Shown in pieces: positions 11,913 through 23,019 of a stretch of DNA of 64,000 nt. The stretch covers positions 74,507,718 through 74,571,717 of the forward strand of contig OY740765.1 in the NCBI GenBank assembly GCA_963513935.1. Direction: 5' to 3'. Numbering within the stretch: the first letter of the stretch is position 1; every line of letters begins with the position of its first letter. The notes below the pieces were generated by a model. That model worked only from the letters and a program-made list of their open reading frames with translations. It was not told the origin of the DNA and did not search any database. This DNA is from Aphrophora alni. Its lineage: Eukaryota; Arthropoda; Insecta; Hemiptera; Aphrophoridae. Both the position numbers and the translations under genes were made by a program.

Positions 11913-13394
11913 TTAGTTTTTTGTGACCTTGGGTGGGGATTTTTGGTTTGAAGGACCAGGGTTTTGAGGTATCTGTGGTTGAGGTTTATTTTGGGTTTGA
12001 CCATAGGATCGAAGGTTAGGGTTTTGGGATGGTTTTGAGTAGTCTTGATTCCTTTGCCTGAAATTTTGATCTCTTTTTTGTCCGTCCCTCCTTTCGAAAC
12101 TATCGGGTCTTCGAACTTCTCTAGACATCCCGTCTACGTTTTCAATTGTCCTCAAAAACTTAATGGCGTCCTCCAAATGCTCACTAGCCCTACCAATACA
12201 CGCTAATTGAACTTTTTAGTCAAAATGCCTCATTAGTTGGTATATAAGGAATTCTTCCGGAATTTTGGGTTCCAAATACTCGGCCTTTCGCACCATTTTA
12301 CAAAAATAATCTACCCTACTCATATTTCCATTTGGATTATACCTATGGTTTTCTATCTGATTCCTAACTACTTGTTGCGTTTGATAACCCCAATAATGTT
12401 CTAAAAATAGCAATTTAAACTGGCTATATTCTTCTGTATCTCGCTTGATTATTTCCCACCATTCCATGGCAGCTCCTTTCAATTTTTTCTCCACTACTTT
12501 TAATTTATCACTTTCTTCCATAACAGGATTTATTTCTTGAAATACTTCCTCAATTTGTTTTAAAAATTGAACAGGATTATCTCTTGAATTTCCCCAAAAT
12601 TCTATAGTTTTTGATTCTAAATTTGCCCTATCTAAATAAATTATATTTTTCGCATTACCACCGGTTTCTTTAATTTTGGCGACTTCCCTAATTTTAACTT
12701 CTAACTTTTTAACTTTCTCCCCAATTTCTTTAGTTGAATTTCCCTGTTCCTTAGAACTGTCCGTCATTTTTTTAATTTCCCCTACGCACTCTTCCACTTT
12801 TTCTTCACAGTTTTCTATTCGTCTCGTATTTTCGGCCATATTACTATCTATAGATTCCTTAATTTCCTCCATATATTTCCCTATTTCCTGTTTACGGGCG
12901 TCTTCCCTTTGGATACGTTTCGTTTCCATTTCTTCCTCTCTCTTCATCCTCTCTTCTCTCTCCTGCTTCCATCTAGCTTCCATTTCTTCTCTCTCCTGCT
13001 TCCTTCTGGCCTCCAACTCTTCTTTTTCCTGCTTCCTTTTGGCTTCCATTTCTTCTTTTTCCTGCTTCCGTAATTCCTCCATCTGGATCCATTTGGCTTC
13101 CATCTCTTCATCTCTTTTCAACTGCTTGGCCTCCATCTCATCTTTCTCCTTCTTTCTTAATGATTCCATTTCTTCCTTCTCCTGGTTTCTCTCGATTCTT
13201 TCTTCTAATCTTCTTAACTTGTCCTCGTCTCCCTTATCCTTTTCTTTTTTCAGTTGTTCCGCTTTGTCCTGTTCCCTCTCTTGCTTTCTTCTATCCTCCA
13301 TTTGGTTCAGGTACCTCACCATTTTCTGCATTTCCGTCTCCTGTTCCTTTGAACCTTCCTGTTTTGCTGGATCTTTCGCTGGTCCCATTTTCAC
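11913..13394 (-). pseudogene. Gag, copy 1, with a nonsense mutation and a frameshift
   Basis: It starts MKMGPAKDPAKQEGSKEQE at 13394. About residues 20-200 are a very charged coiled coil made of degenerate repeats (units such as RKQEKEEMEA). From about residue 265 there is a Ty3/Gypsy-type capsid domain with the blocks DNPVQFLKQ, AMEWWEIIK, LFLEHYW and MSRVDYFCKM. The C-terminal part is Arg/Gln/Asn-rich with no CCHC zinc knuckle. Compared with copy 2, a CAA codon has become TAA at about 12216, and one base is missing in a T-run near 11965. The second change makes the reading end early at 11913. The protein would form virus-like particles. This copy cannot make a full product. Confidence 0.8.
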
Positions 13395-13633
13395 TTCACT
13401 TATTCACTTGATTTAATTAATTAAAAAATTTAAATTTCGGTTTAATTTGGACTCTACTTTTAATTATTATTATTTTTGCAATTTAGTATATTTGTCGTTG
13501 TAATTACCAGCACAACTTATTACTAACACACATGTACATATAAATTATATCAGAACTTAAGATATTCTCGTTCGTATGAAACACTGAAAAATTCAAAATT
13601 TTGAAAATTTGTTCCAAAACTTTGCTTTTTCGT

Positions 13634-13654
13634 GCTCCACGCTATTGGGCGCCA
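13634..13654 (-). other. Degenerate primer binding site, internal region 1
   Basis: It lies two bases from the end of LTR 2. On the minus strand it reads TGGCGCCCAATAGCGTGGAGC. Compared with the clean site at 20338-20355 it has two extra bases and a substitution, so annealing to the tRNA primer should be poor. Confidence 0.65.
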
Positions 13655-13656
13655 CT

Positions 13657-16210
13657 TGCCGCGCTCCGGCTCACGAGGTCGTGGGTTCTCGCACCTCTTT
13701 TTGCGCTACACTTACCACTAACCACTCTGTTCTGTCTTCACGAATTTAAGATTCTTTGTTCCCTTTTTGGAACACTATTTATCACGAACTCTTAAACTCG
13801 CTGTACGATCACCACCGACTGGGCGAACCACCTTTCTTCTCAGAGCAAGCGCGGGCAAGGCCAAAATGCTCACTTTTACTTTTTTGAATCAAAGATTTTG
13901 CAACTCTTGGCTCTAGTAAGTATGAGCTTGTCCTCATAAACTTACTAACTTTTAATTTACGCAAAATTCCCTGAATTTTATCTCAATGCTCGATTATTTG
14001 ACTCTTTTTTAAGATTAACACTCTCTCTCTCTAAGGTCGTGCCTTTTGGGAGAAATCGGCTCTTAAGTTCTGATGATAACTTTTAAAATTTTCAAATTAT
14101 ATTACCAGAGCACATATATAAGATTTATGTTTAAACAAGGTTAATAACATATACAGAATGGATATATATTGAAAACACAACAAAATTTAGAAATGAATTA
14201 TTTATGTATTCCTTTCTCTTTTGCACAGGAAAATGTTAACTTTATAAACCTTTTTAATAACACCAAACAATTTGATTAAACAACAACACAACTATTTATT
14301 TATTTGACAAAATTTATCAATGTAATATTTTCTATAACTTAAACAAAATAAAAACGCTTGACTTTTCAGACAGAACCACAAACAGTTTTTCCTGTACTGA
14401 AAAAGTCGTATTTAAATTATTAATTATTTTCAACACCAAAGCAGAGGTTTAAAAAATGAATTTACTTTTTAATAATTCCCCTAATGACGTTATATTTGAA
14501 ATGAAGTTAATATTTGCGAATTATTCCTTAAGTATAAGATACCTTCACACTTTATTAGAAGTTCTAGTTGGATTTGGAATTTGTTGTATAATTAGGATGA
14601 TGTCGATATGATGTTTTCGATCCAGAGTCTGTAAGCTGCTATGTAGTTGAATGCTGGTCTCGAATTCTTCTAAGTTGCCTTGAAGATCGATTAAAGTTGA
14701 AATTATTCTAAGTCCAGTTAAGTAGAGTGACAGTTGAATTTTCCTCTCAGCTCAGAGTCGGTTGCAGAAGAAACGTCCTATTCGCGTCGATTCCAAATCA
14801 AAAGTGTCCTTCTTTCGAACGACAAATTACGGTCTCCCTGTCAGTGGGAATTAATCCACTTTTCTGGAGCCAATTTTCCTCCCTTTTAGGGAAAAAGGTA
14901 TTTTCCATATATTATGTGTTTTCAGGCCCTTTTGGTCTGAAATATTTACACTATATATTTTATTAGTCATATTTTTTGACTAATGAATAGTTTTCTTCCT
15001 TTATTATTAATTAAAACACCTTTTAATTAATAATTTATTGTATTTTTTCTTCAACGTTATCTGTGATCCAAGTTGGCAATATGATGTTTTAAACTTTGGA
15101 TTCCTGCTGAGGATGCGCACGCCACTTTTCATGTTTTTGCATGAAAATCTCTACTTTGTTCGTTTTTTCGTTCAACTCGCTATAACTTTCGAACGCTCGA
15201 ACCGATTTCAAAGTTCCTTTCAGATTCTTCTTCCTATCCATCTTGTGGGTCTTGTGGAACTTGATTCATCGCTCTACTACGCTTCGTTCGCGAGTTATCG
15301 CCCTTTTCCCGAAACTCGATTTTTCTTCTTTCCAAATTTTGAGATAAGTCCTTTCTCAAAATTCTTTTGACGAAATCTTGTTCCTCTTCTACTACGACGA
15401 AAAACTATGTTTGTACTTTTCCCATAACTCGTTTGGTTTTTTAATTATGTGTCCTTGAAGTCCTAAAGTTTGCATCGTATGAGTTTATGTTCATAAAAAC
15501 CCCCCCATTATATATTATTACTTCTGCTTTGATGTTTTACAATTTTACATACTAGATATCTATAATTACCATGTTACTTTACCCCTTTAACGTTTAATTT
15601 AACCGCTTTTGGGCTTTGAAGTTTTACGTTTTGTAATTATTATATCTCCCATATTTTATTTTCAAATTTGATTATGAGTACATATTATTGTGCCCTATTG
15701 TGGTCTCTTCAATAGTACTTATTATTATTTTTTAAATAATCCCCCCTTCAACTTAAAAACTCCAAAAGACTCCCCAAGAATGACTTTCTAAGTCCATTTT
15801 CACCTGTTAATTATTATTAATTCATATTTCTTATTTATGATTATTATTAGTTCCCCTTTGAGTTATGACTCTACGTTTTTTGAATTTTGAATTTAAGTTT
15901 TTTCCAAATTTTAGGTTTTTGAGCCCCTATAAAAACTTGAATAACTTTTTTGTTTTAATTGCTTTTAAATTTATTCTTCGATATTATTAATCGGTTGATT
16001 CTACTGAACATTAATTTATTTTAATAATTTAGTATTTTATTAAAATAAGAAACAAGACAGAGCGACTGTACACGATCCAACATGCAGTGTTCAACACCTG
16101 TTGCCGTGACGTCATCGTCCCTCCTCGTCTCCCATCTACATGGCTTTATCGCGGGAATTTAAAATGTTTTAAATTGGCTTGAGACTTTTGGCTTTTTCCA
16201 AACCGTCTCA
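13657..16210 (-). repeat. LTR 2 of the array, 2554 bp
   Basis: It has the same length and ends as LTR 1 (TGCCGCG...CCGTCTCA on the + strand). It is shared between the two internal regions: 3' LTR of the upstream unit and 5' LTR of the downstream unit in transcription order. Confidence 0.85.
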
Positions 16211-17269
16211 ATATGCCCCCTTTGAACTAAAATTTTCGGTTAAAATGAAAAATTCCTATTTTTCATTTTTTAAAAAACTAAAATTTTTGTATTAAACCCC
16301 TTTTTCGACATATCACATTTCATATTAACTATTTATTAATGGTTATCTTCATTAAATCTTTTATCATTTTACATTATTAACATATATATCAAAAATGTAT
16401 TATTTTGCATTGATATTCATATATATATTTTACAACATCTTATTCAAATTCATCTCTATATTTCATCTTCATTTATCATCATCATAAAATTTGACATAAT
16501 GGCCTAACAATATACATAAACACATATATTTCAATTTAAAAAACATCTCCTCCTTCATTTCATATATTTATATACTCAAAACACATTTTATTTATTATTG
16601 TATAATATTTATATATTCAAAACACATGTTATTTATTGCTGTATACATACAAATTTGCTTAATCGTTCACTTTTGTCCATCACAGCCGTTTCTTCTAAAC
16701 GTCCTTGCTGTAAATAAACACATTATCACACACAAAACATATTACATTTATATAAGGAATAACTCGTCTTATATGATTACAAATATCTGCTTTGGTTGAA
16801 CTAAAACTATGCCTTACTTATATAATATACTTGGTAACTACAACGGTTACTATCCTAATTGCAGTTAAAAAGAAAAAATATTTATTTTATTCGGAAATCT
16901 CTCTTTAATAAAAAACAAAACAGTACACATTTATTCTTTCATTCATTCCTATCACCCTTGGCTAATTTGTTGAACAAGCAGTCTGTCAATATTTGTTAAT
17001 CGACGTCCGGTTCACCGCTTCCCCTCTTCGTCTACACTTTGTTTATTCAGGTGTCGATTGCAGATGCGTGTTACCGCTATGCTCCTTGGCCTTACATAAT
17101 TAGGAATTTGTTCAAGCTTTATCCTGTTATTTACTGACCTAGGCTACATTCTCTTAATCAGCTGACAATCCGTTATTTCCTTTTATCATAATCGCATCTA
17201 CACTTTACATTTTACAACTATTTAACACTACAATTTATACATTTTATTTATGAAATTTCTTACTTTCTA
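16211..17269 (-). other. Polypurine tract and noncoding tail, internal region 2
   Basis: Begins with the same polypurine tract (16211-16227) and continues with about 1 kb of AT-rich sequence nearly identical to 9588-10629. No pol motifs. Confidence 0.7.
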
Positions 17270-18550
17270 TTAATATCTCCTAAGTCCTTCACATCTAAAT
17301 TTTACTTTCCCTTCGGGCCTCCTTTCTTTCATTTTACACTTCGTAGCATTTTTAAACTTAACTTTCTTCTTTCGGTATCTCATTTCTCCTTGATTCTCTT
17401 TTAGAAAATTTCGTCCATTTTGTCTCTCAGGATCCGCCATTTTGATTATAGCTCTCCATTCTTTCCCGTCTCTTGCGTCGAATTTGTCTTGTGTAAGTTC
17501 TGAATCGTTTTCGGAGTTATTTTGCAAATTTTCGTCGTAATTTATTGTTTTATTATTTTCGTAGATCATGGCCTCTGGCCCACTATTATTTTCGTAGATT
17601 ATGGCCTCTGGCCCACTATTATTTATTCCTCCCACTTTATTTCCTTTATTCTCCGCTTCTTTCAGCCCTTCTTCTTTATTAATTAATTGGTTACCTTTAT
17701 CCCACGCTTTAAATAGCCCCTCATCTTTATTAAAATTTACCTTTTTCCTCCTTATCGACTCATTGCTTATACTTAACGTCTTTCTTCGCTTTTGACCACC
17801 ATCGGTTTCGTCACTACTCGGTCTAGACACGTCCATTGCTTTCTGTTGTAGGTCCGTAGGCATTTTTACGGCCAACACACAAGCCCCTTTTGCTCACTTG
17901 TGCGAATTTGAGCCTCCATTTTTCGCAGCTGACGACGCTACCATTTTGTCGGTTTCGCCGCCATCTTGATGTTCTTTCTGCACTTTGTTTTTGCTCAATC
18001 TTAAATTATTTTCTTTAAGAAAATCTACTACAATAAATTCGTTTTCTTTTACCAGTTGTAGGAAACCCTTTTCCATATTAATTCGACTTCGATATTTGCA
18101 CATTAAATCACAACCCATTATCATTTTACTCTCCAGCTTTGGTACCACCATAAATACCCCTCTTATTGATTGGTCATTTATTCTAATCTCCAATAATGCT
18201 TGTAATTTAATCTTCTGTCGCTGGCTTTTTATCGCCGTCACCATTTCCGTATTTACAACTGGCAATTCCAAGATTTTATCGTTCCTATTTTTTAGCACAT
18301 TTTTATAAAAATCCTCTTGAACACAGGACATCTGAGCTCCGGTGTCAATGGACATATTTACTTTTATATTTTCAATTTCTATTCCTATTTCCGGACATTT
18401 TTCGTAAATTTCACTATTTAGAATTTTATTATCTCTTTCCTCCATTAAATATTTTTTAATTTCGGTATTTAAAATCCCCAATTTAATTTTATTTATTTTC
18501 AGATCCCCCCCTTTTATGTTTGCTAAATTTGGTTTTATCCTCGATCTCAA
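17270..18550 (-). pseudogene. Aspartic protease with basic tail, copy 2, broken by a stop
   Basis: The frame starts near 18550 and holds the same SIDTGAQM active site (DTGA codons at 18335-18346). A CGA codon in copy 1 is TGA here, at about 17891, a typical CpG decay change. This splits the product into a protease part (17894-18550) and a tail part (17270-17878). The tail has an in-frame 20-codon expansion (FKAWDKGNQLINKEEGLK) not present in copy 1, plus the two NNSGPEA units. The run of seven Gs at 18505-18511 puts this frame out of register with Gag, unlike in copy 1. Confidence 0.7.
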
Positions 18551-20098
18551 TTCCGTTTGTATTTTCCTTTTTCTGCCAAAAATTTTGCCTTGAGATCTCG
18601 TATTTTAGTTTTTTGTGACCTTGGGTGGGAATTTTTGGTTTGAAGGACCAGGGTTTTTGAGGTATCTGTGGTTGAGGTTTATTTTGGGTTTGACCATAGG
18701 ATCGAAGGTTAGGGTTTTGGGATGGTTTTGAGTAGTCTTGATTCCTTTGCCTGAAATTTTGATCTCTTTTTTGTCCGTCCCTCCTTTCGAAACTATCGGG
18801 TCTTCGAACTTCTCTAGACATCCCGTCTACGTTTTCAATTGTCCTCAAAAACTTAATGGCGTCCTCCAAATGCTCACTAGCCCTACCAATACACGCTAAT
18901 TGAACTTTTTGGTCAAAATGCCTCATTAGTTGGTATATAAGGAACTCTTCCGGAATTTTGGGTTCCAAATACTCGGCCTTTCGCACCATTTTACAAAAAT
19001 AATCTACCCTACTCATATTTCCATTTGGATTATACCTATGGTTTTCTATCTGATTCCTAACTACTTGTTGAGTTTGATAACCCCAATAATGTTCTAAAAA
19101 TAGCAATTTAAACTGGCTATATTCTTCTGTATCTCGCTTGATTATTTCCCACCATTCCATGGCAGCTCCTTTCAATTTTTTCTCCACAACTTTTAATTTA
19201 TCACTTTCTTCCATCACCGGATTTATTTCTTGAAATACCTCCTCAATTTGTTTTAAAAATTGAACAGGATTATCTCTTGAATTTCCCCAAAATTCTATAG
19301 TTTTTGATTCTAAATTTGCCCTATCTAAATAAATTATATTTTTCGCATTACCACCGGTTTCTTTAATTTTGGCGACTTCCCTAATTTTAACTTCTAACTT
19401 TTTAACTTTCTCCCCAATTTCTTTAGTCGACTTTCCCTGTTCCTTTAAATCGTCCGTCATTTTTTTAATTTCTCCTACGCACTCTTCCACTTTTTCTTCA
19501 CAATTTTCTATTCGTCTCGTATTTTCGGCCATATTACTATCTATAGATTCCTTGATTTCTTCCATATATTTCCCTATTTCCTGTTTTCTAGCTTCTTCCC
19601 TTTGGATACGTTTTGTCTCCATTTCTTCCTCTCTCTTCATCCTCTCTTCTCTCTCCTGCTTCCATCTTGCTTCCATTTCTTCCCTCTCCTGTTTCTGCTT
19701 GGCTTCCATCTCCAACTTTTCTTGCTTCCTTTTGGCTTCCAATTCTTCATCCATCTGGCTTCCATTTCTTCTTCTCTCTTCATCCTCTCGTCTCTCTCCT
19801 GCTTCCGTAATTCTTCCATTTGGTTCCATTTGGCCTCCATCTCCTCCTTCTCCTGTTTTTGCTTGGCCTCCGTTTCTTCTTTTTCTTGATTTCTTTCTAT
19901 TCTTTCTTCTAATCTTCTTAATTTGTCCTCGTCTTCCTTATCCTTTTCTTTTTTCAGTTGTGCCGCTTTGTCCTGTTCCCTCTCTTGCTTTCTTCTATCC
20001 TCCATTTGGTTCAGGTACCTCACCATTTTCTGCATTTCCGTCTCCTGTTCCTTTGAGCCTTCCTGTTTTGCTGGATCTTTCGCTGGTCCCATTTTCAC
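18489..20098 (-). pseudogene. Gag, copy 2, with a frameshift in the coiled coil
   Basis: The N terminus (20098 to about 19750) matches copy 1, then the frame shifts within the repetitive coiled-coil coding region near 19750. The other frame carries the rest of the coiled coil, the whole capsid domain (DNPVQFLKQ, WWEIIK, LFLEHYW) and a longer basic C terminus ending at 18489. This copy lacks the nonsense change of copy 1, so the two copies are broken in different places. Again no CCHC motif is seen. The frame overlaps the protease frame by about 60 bases. Confidence 0.8.
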
Positions 20099-20337
20099 TT
20101 CACTTATTCACTTGATTTAATTAATTAAAAAATTTAAATTTCGGTTTAATTTGGACTCTACTTTTAATTATTATTATTTTTGCAATTTAGTATATTTGTC
20201 GTTGTAATTACCAGCACAACTTATTACTAACACACATGTACATATAAATTATATCAGAACTTAAGATATTCTCGTTCGTATGAAACACTGAAAAATTCAA
20301 AATTTTGAAAATTTGTTCCAAAACTTTGCTTTTTCGT

Positions 20338-20355
20338 GCCCCACGTTGGGCGCCA
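20338..20355 (-). other. Primer binding site matching tRNA-Lys 3' end
   Basis: On the minus strand the sequence is TGGCGCCCAACGTGGGGC, complementary over 18 bases to the 3' end (with CCA) of insect tRNA-Lys(CUU) as I know it. It is separated by two bases from the end of LTR 3. Confidence 0.8.
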
Positions 20356-20357
20356 CT

Positions 20358-22919
20358 TGCCACGCTCCGGCTCTCGGGGTCGTGGGTTCTCGCGCCTCTT
20401 TTTGCGCTACACTTACCACTAACCACTCTGTTCTGTCTTCACGAATTTAAGATTCTTTGTTCCCTTTTTGGAACACTATTTATCACGAACTCTTAAACTC
20501 GCTGTACGATCACCACCGACTGGGCGAACCACCTTTCTTCTCAGAGCAAGCGCGGGCAAGGCCAAAATGCTCACTTTTACTTTTTTGAATCAAAGATTTT
20601 GCAACTCTTGGCTCTAGTAAGTATGAGCTTGTCCTCATAAACTTACTAACTTTTAATTTACGCAAAATTCCCTGAATTTTATCTCAATGCTCGATTATTT
20701 GACTCTTTTTTAAGATTAACACACTCTCTCTCCAAGGTCGTGCCTTTTGGGAGAAATCGGCTCTTAAGTTCTGATGATAACTTTTAAAATTTTCAAATTA
20801 TATTACCAGAGCACATATATAAGATTTATGTTTAAACAAGGTTAATAACATATACAGAATGGATATATATTGAAAACACAACAAAATTTAGAAATGAATT
20901 ATTTATGTATTCCTTTCTCTTTTGCACAGAAAAAAAAATGTTAACTTTATAAACTTTTTAATAACACCAAATAATTTGATTAAACAACAACACAACTATT
21001 TATTTATTTGACAAAATTTATCAATGTAATATTTTCTATATCTTAAACAAAATAAAAACGCTTGACTTTTCAGACAGAACCACAAACAGTTTTTCCTGTA
21101 CTGAAAAAGTCGTATTTAAATTATTAATTATTTTCAACACCAAAGCAGAGGTTTAAAAAATGAATTTACTTTTTAATAATTCCCCTAATGACGTTATATT
21201 TGAAATGAAGTTAATATTTGCGAATTATTCCTTAAGTATAAGATACCTTCACACTTTATTAGAAGTTCTAGTTGGATTTGGAATTTGTTGTATAATTAGG
21301 ATGATGTCGATATGATGTTTTCGATCCAGAGTCTGTAAGCTGCTATGTAGTTGAATGCTGGTCTCGAATTCTTCTAAGTTGCCTTGAAGATCGATTAAAG
21401 TTGAAATTATTCTAAGTCCAGTTAAGTAGAGTGACAGTTGAATTTTCCTCTCAGCTCAGAGTCGGTTGCAGAAGAAACGTCCTATTCGCGTCGATTCCAA
21501 ATCAAAAGTGTCCTTCTTTCGAACGACAAATTACGGTCTCCCTGTCAGTGGGAATTAATCCACTTTTCTGGAGCCAATTTTCCTCCCTTTTAGGGAAAAA
21601 GGTATTTTCCATATATTATGTGTTTTCAGGCCCTTTTGGTCTGAAATATTTACACTATATATTTTATTAGTCATATTTTTTGACTAATGAATAGTTTTCT
21701 TCCTTTATTATTAATTAAAACACCTTTTAATTAATAATTTATTGTATTTTTTCTTCAACGTTATCTGTGATCCAAGTTGGCAATATGATGTTTTAAACTT
21801 TGGATTCCTGCTGAGGATGCGCACGCCACTTTTCATGTTTTTGCATGAAAATCTCTACTTTGTTCGTTTTTTCGTTCAACTCGCTATAACTTTCGAACGC
21901 TCGAACCGATTTCAAAGTTCCTTTCGGATTCTTCTTCCTTTCCATCTTGTGGGTCTTGTGGAACTTGATTCATCGCTCTACTACGCTTCGTTCGCGAGTT
22001 ATCGCCCTTTTCCCGAAACTCGATTTTTCTTCTTTCCAAATTTTGAGATAAGTCCTTTCTCAAAATTCTTTTGACGAAATCTTGTTCCTCTTCTACTACG
22101 ACGAAAAACTATGTTTGTACTTTTCCCATAACTCGTTTGGTTTTTGAGTTATGTGTCCTTGAAGTCCTAAAGTTTGCATCGTATGAGTTTATGTTCATAA
22201 AACCCCCCCCCCCCCCATTATATATTATTACTTCTGCTTTGATGTTTTACAATTTTACATACTAGATATCTATAATTACCATGTTACTTTACCCCTTTAA
22301 CGTTTAATTTAACCGCTTTTGGGCTTTGAAGTTTTACGTTTTGTAATTATTATATCTCCCATATTTTATTTTCAAATTTGATTATGAGTACATATTATTG
22401 TGCCCTATTGTGGTCTCTTCAATAGTACTTATTATTATTTTTTTAAATAATCCCCCCTTCAACTTAAAAACTCCAAAAGACTCCCCACGAATGACTTTCT
22501 AAGTCCATTTTCACCTGTTAATTATTATTAATTCATATTTCTTATTTATGATTATTATTAGTTCCCCTTTGAGTTATGACTCTACGTTTTTTGAATTTTG
22601 AATTTAAGTTTTTTCCAAATTTTAGGTTTTTGAGCCCCTATAAAAACTTGAATAACTTTTTTGTTTTAATTGCTTTTAAATTTATTCTTCGATATTATTA
22701 ATCGGTTGATTCTACTGAACATTAATTTATTTTAATAATTTAGTATTTTAATAAAATAAGAAACAAGACAGAGCGACTGTACACGATCCAACATGCAGTG
22801 TTCAACACCTGTTGCCGTGACGTCATCGTCCCTCCTCGTCTCCCATCTACATGGCTTTATCGCGGGAATTTAAAATGTTTTAAATTGGCTTGAGACTTTT
22901 GGCTTTTTCCAAACCGTCT

Positions 22920-22921
<2 letters not shown>
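20358..22921 (-). repeat. LTR 3 of the array (5' LTR), 2564 bp
   Basis: Starts TGCCACGCTCC and ends CCGTCTCA at 22921, where TG repeat begins. It is slightly longer than the others because of small indels, including an expanded C run at 22203-22217 (seven Cs in LTR 1 and 2) and extra As near 20930. Confidence 0.85.

Positions 22922-23013
<92 letters not shown>
22922..23013 (+). repeat. (GT)n microsatellite, right arm
   Basis: About 92 bases of pure GT between LTR 3 and the left target duplication of the hAT element. It is the right part of the microsatellite split by the two LTR insertions. Confidence 0.95.
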
Positions 23014-23014
<1 letters not shown>

Positions 23015-23019
23015 TACAA

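Larger units (their letters stand above)
7017..22921 (-). mobile_element. Tandem TR-GAG-like LTR retroelement array (LTR-int-LTR-int-LTR)
   Basis: Three nearly identical LTRs of about 2.55 kb (7017-9570, 13657-16210, 20358-22921) alternate with two internal regions of about 4.1 kb. On the minus strand each internal region runs PBS, leader, Gag, aspartic protease, about 1 kb of noncoding sequence, then a polypurine tract against the next LTR. No reverse transcriptase, RNase H, integrase or envelope is present in any frame. The outer ends are TG...CA and both abut TG microsatellite, so the whole array sits as one insertion in (TG)n. LTR-LTR recombination between tandem or sister copies would produce this layout. 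The Gag type and DTG protease suggest a Ty3/Gypsy relative that depends on an autonomous partner; the partner is not in the window. Confidence 0.8.

Noticed and set aside
12676..13416. Long plus-strand open frame of 246 codons, rich in Ser, Phe and Leu (and the like at 19369-20115)
   Set aside because: Exact antisense of the Gag coiled coil; no start context or homology.
14727..15370. Plus-strand open frames of 79 and 110 codons conserved in the LTRs
   Set aside because: They recur only because the LTRs are nearly identical. They are antisense to the element and have no domain.
20208..20426. Minus-strand open frame with a GARTHDPES peptide
   Set aside because: This peptide type comes from antisense tRNA-Lys-like sequence and is a known spurious ORF. 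Here it spans the PBS and LTR end.
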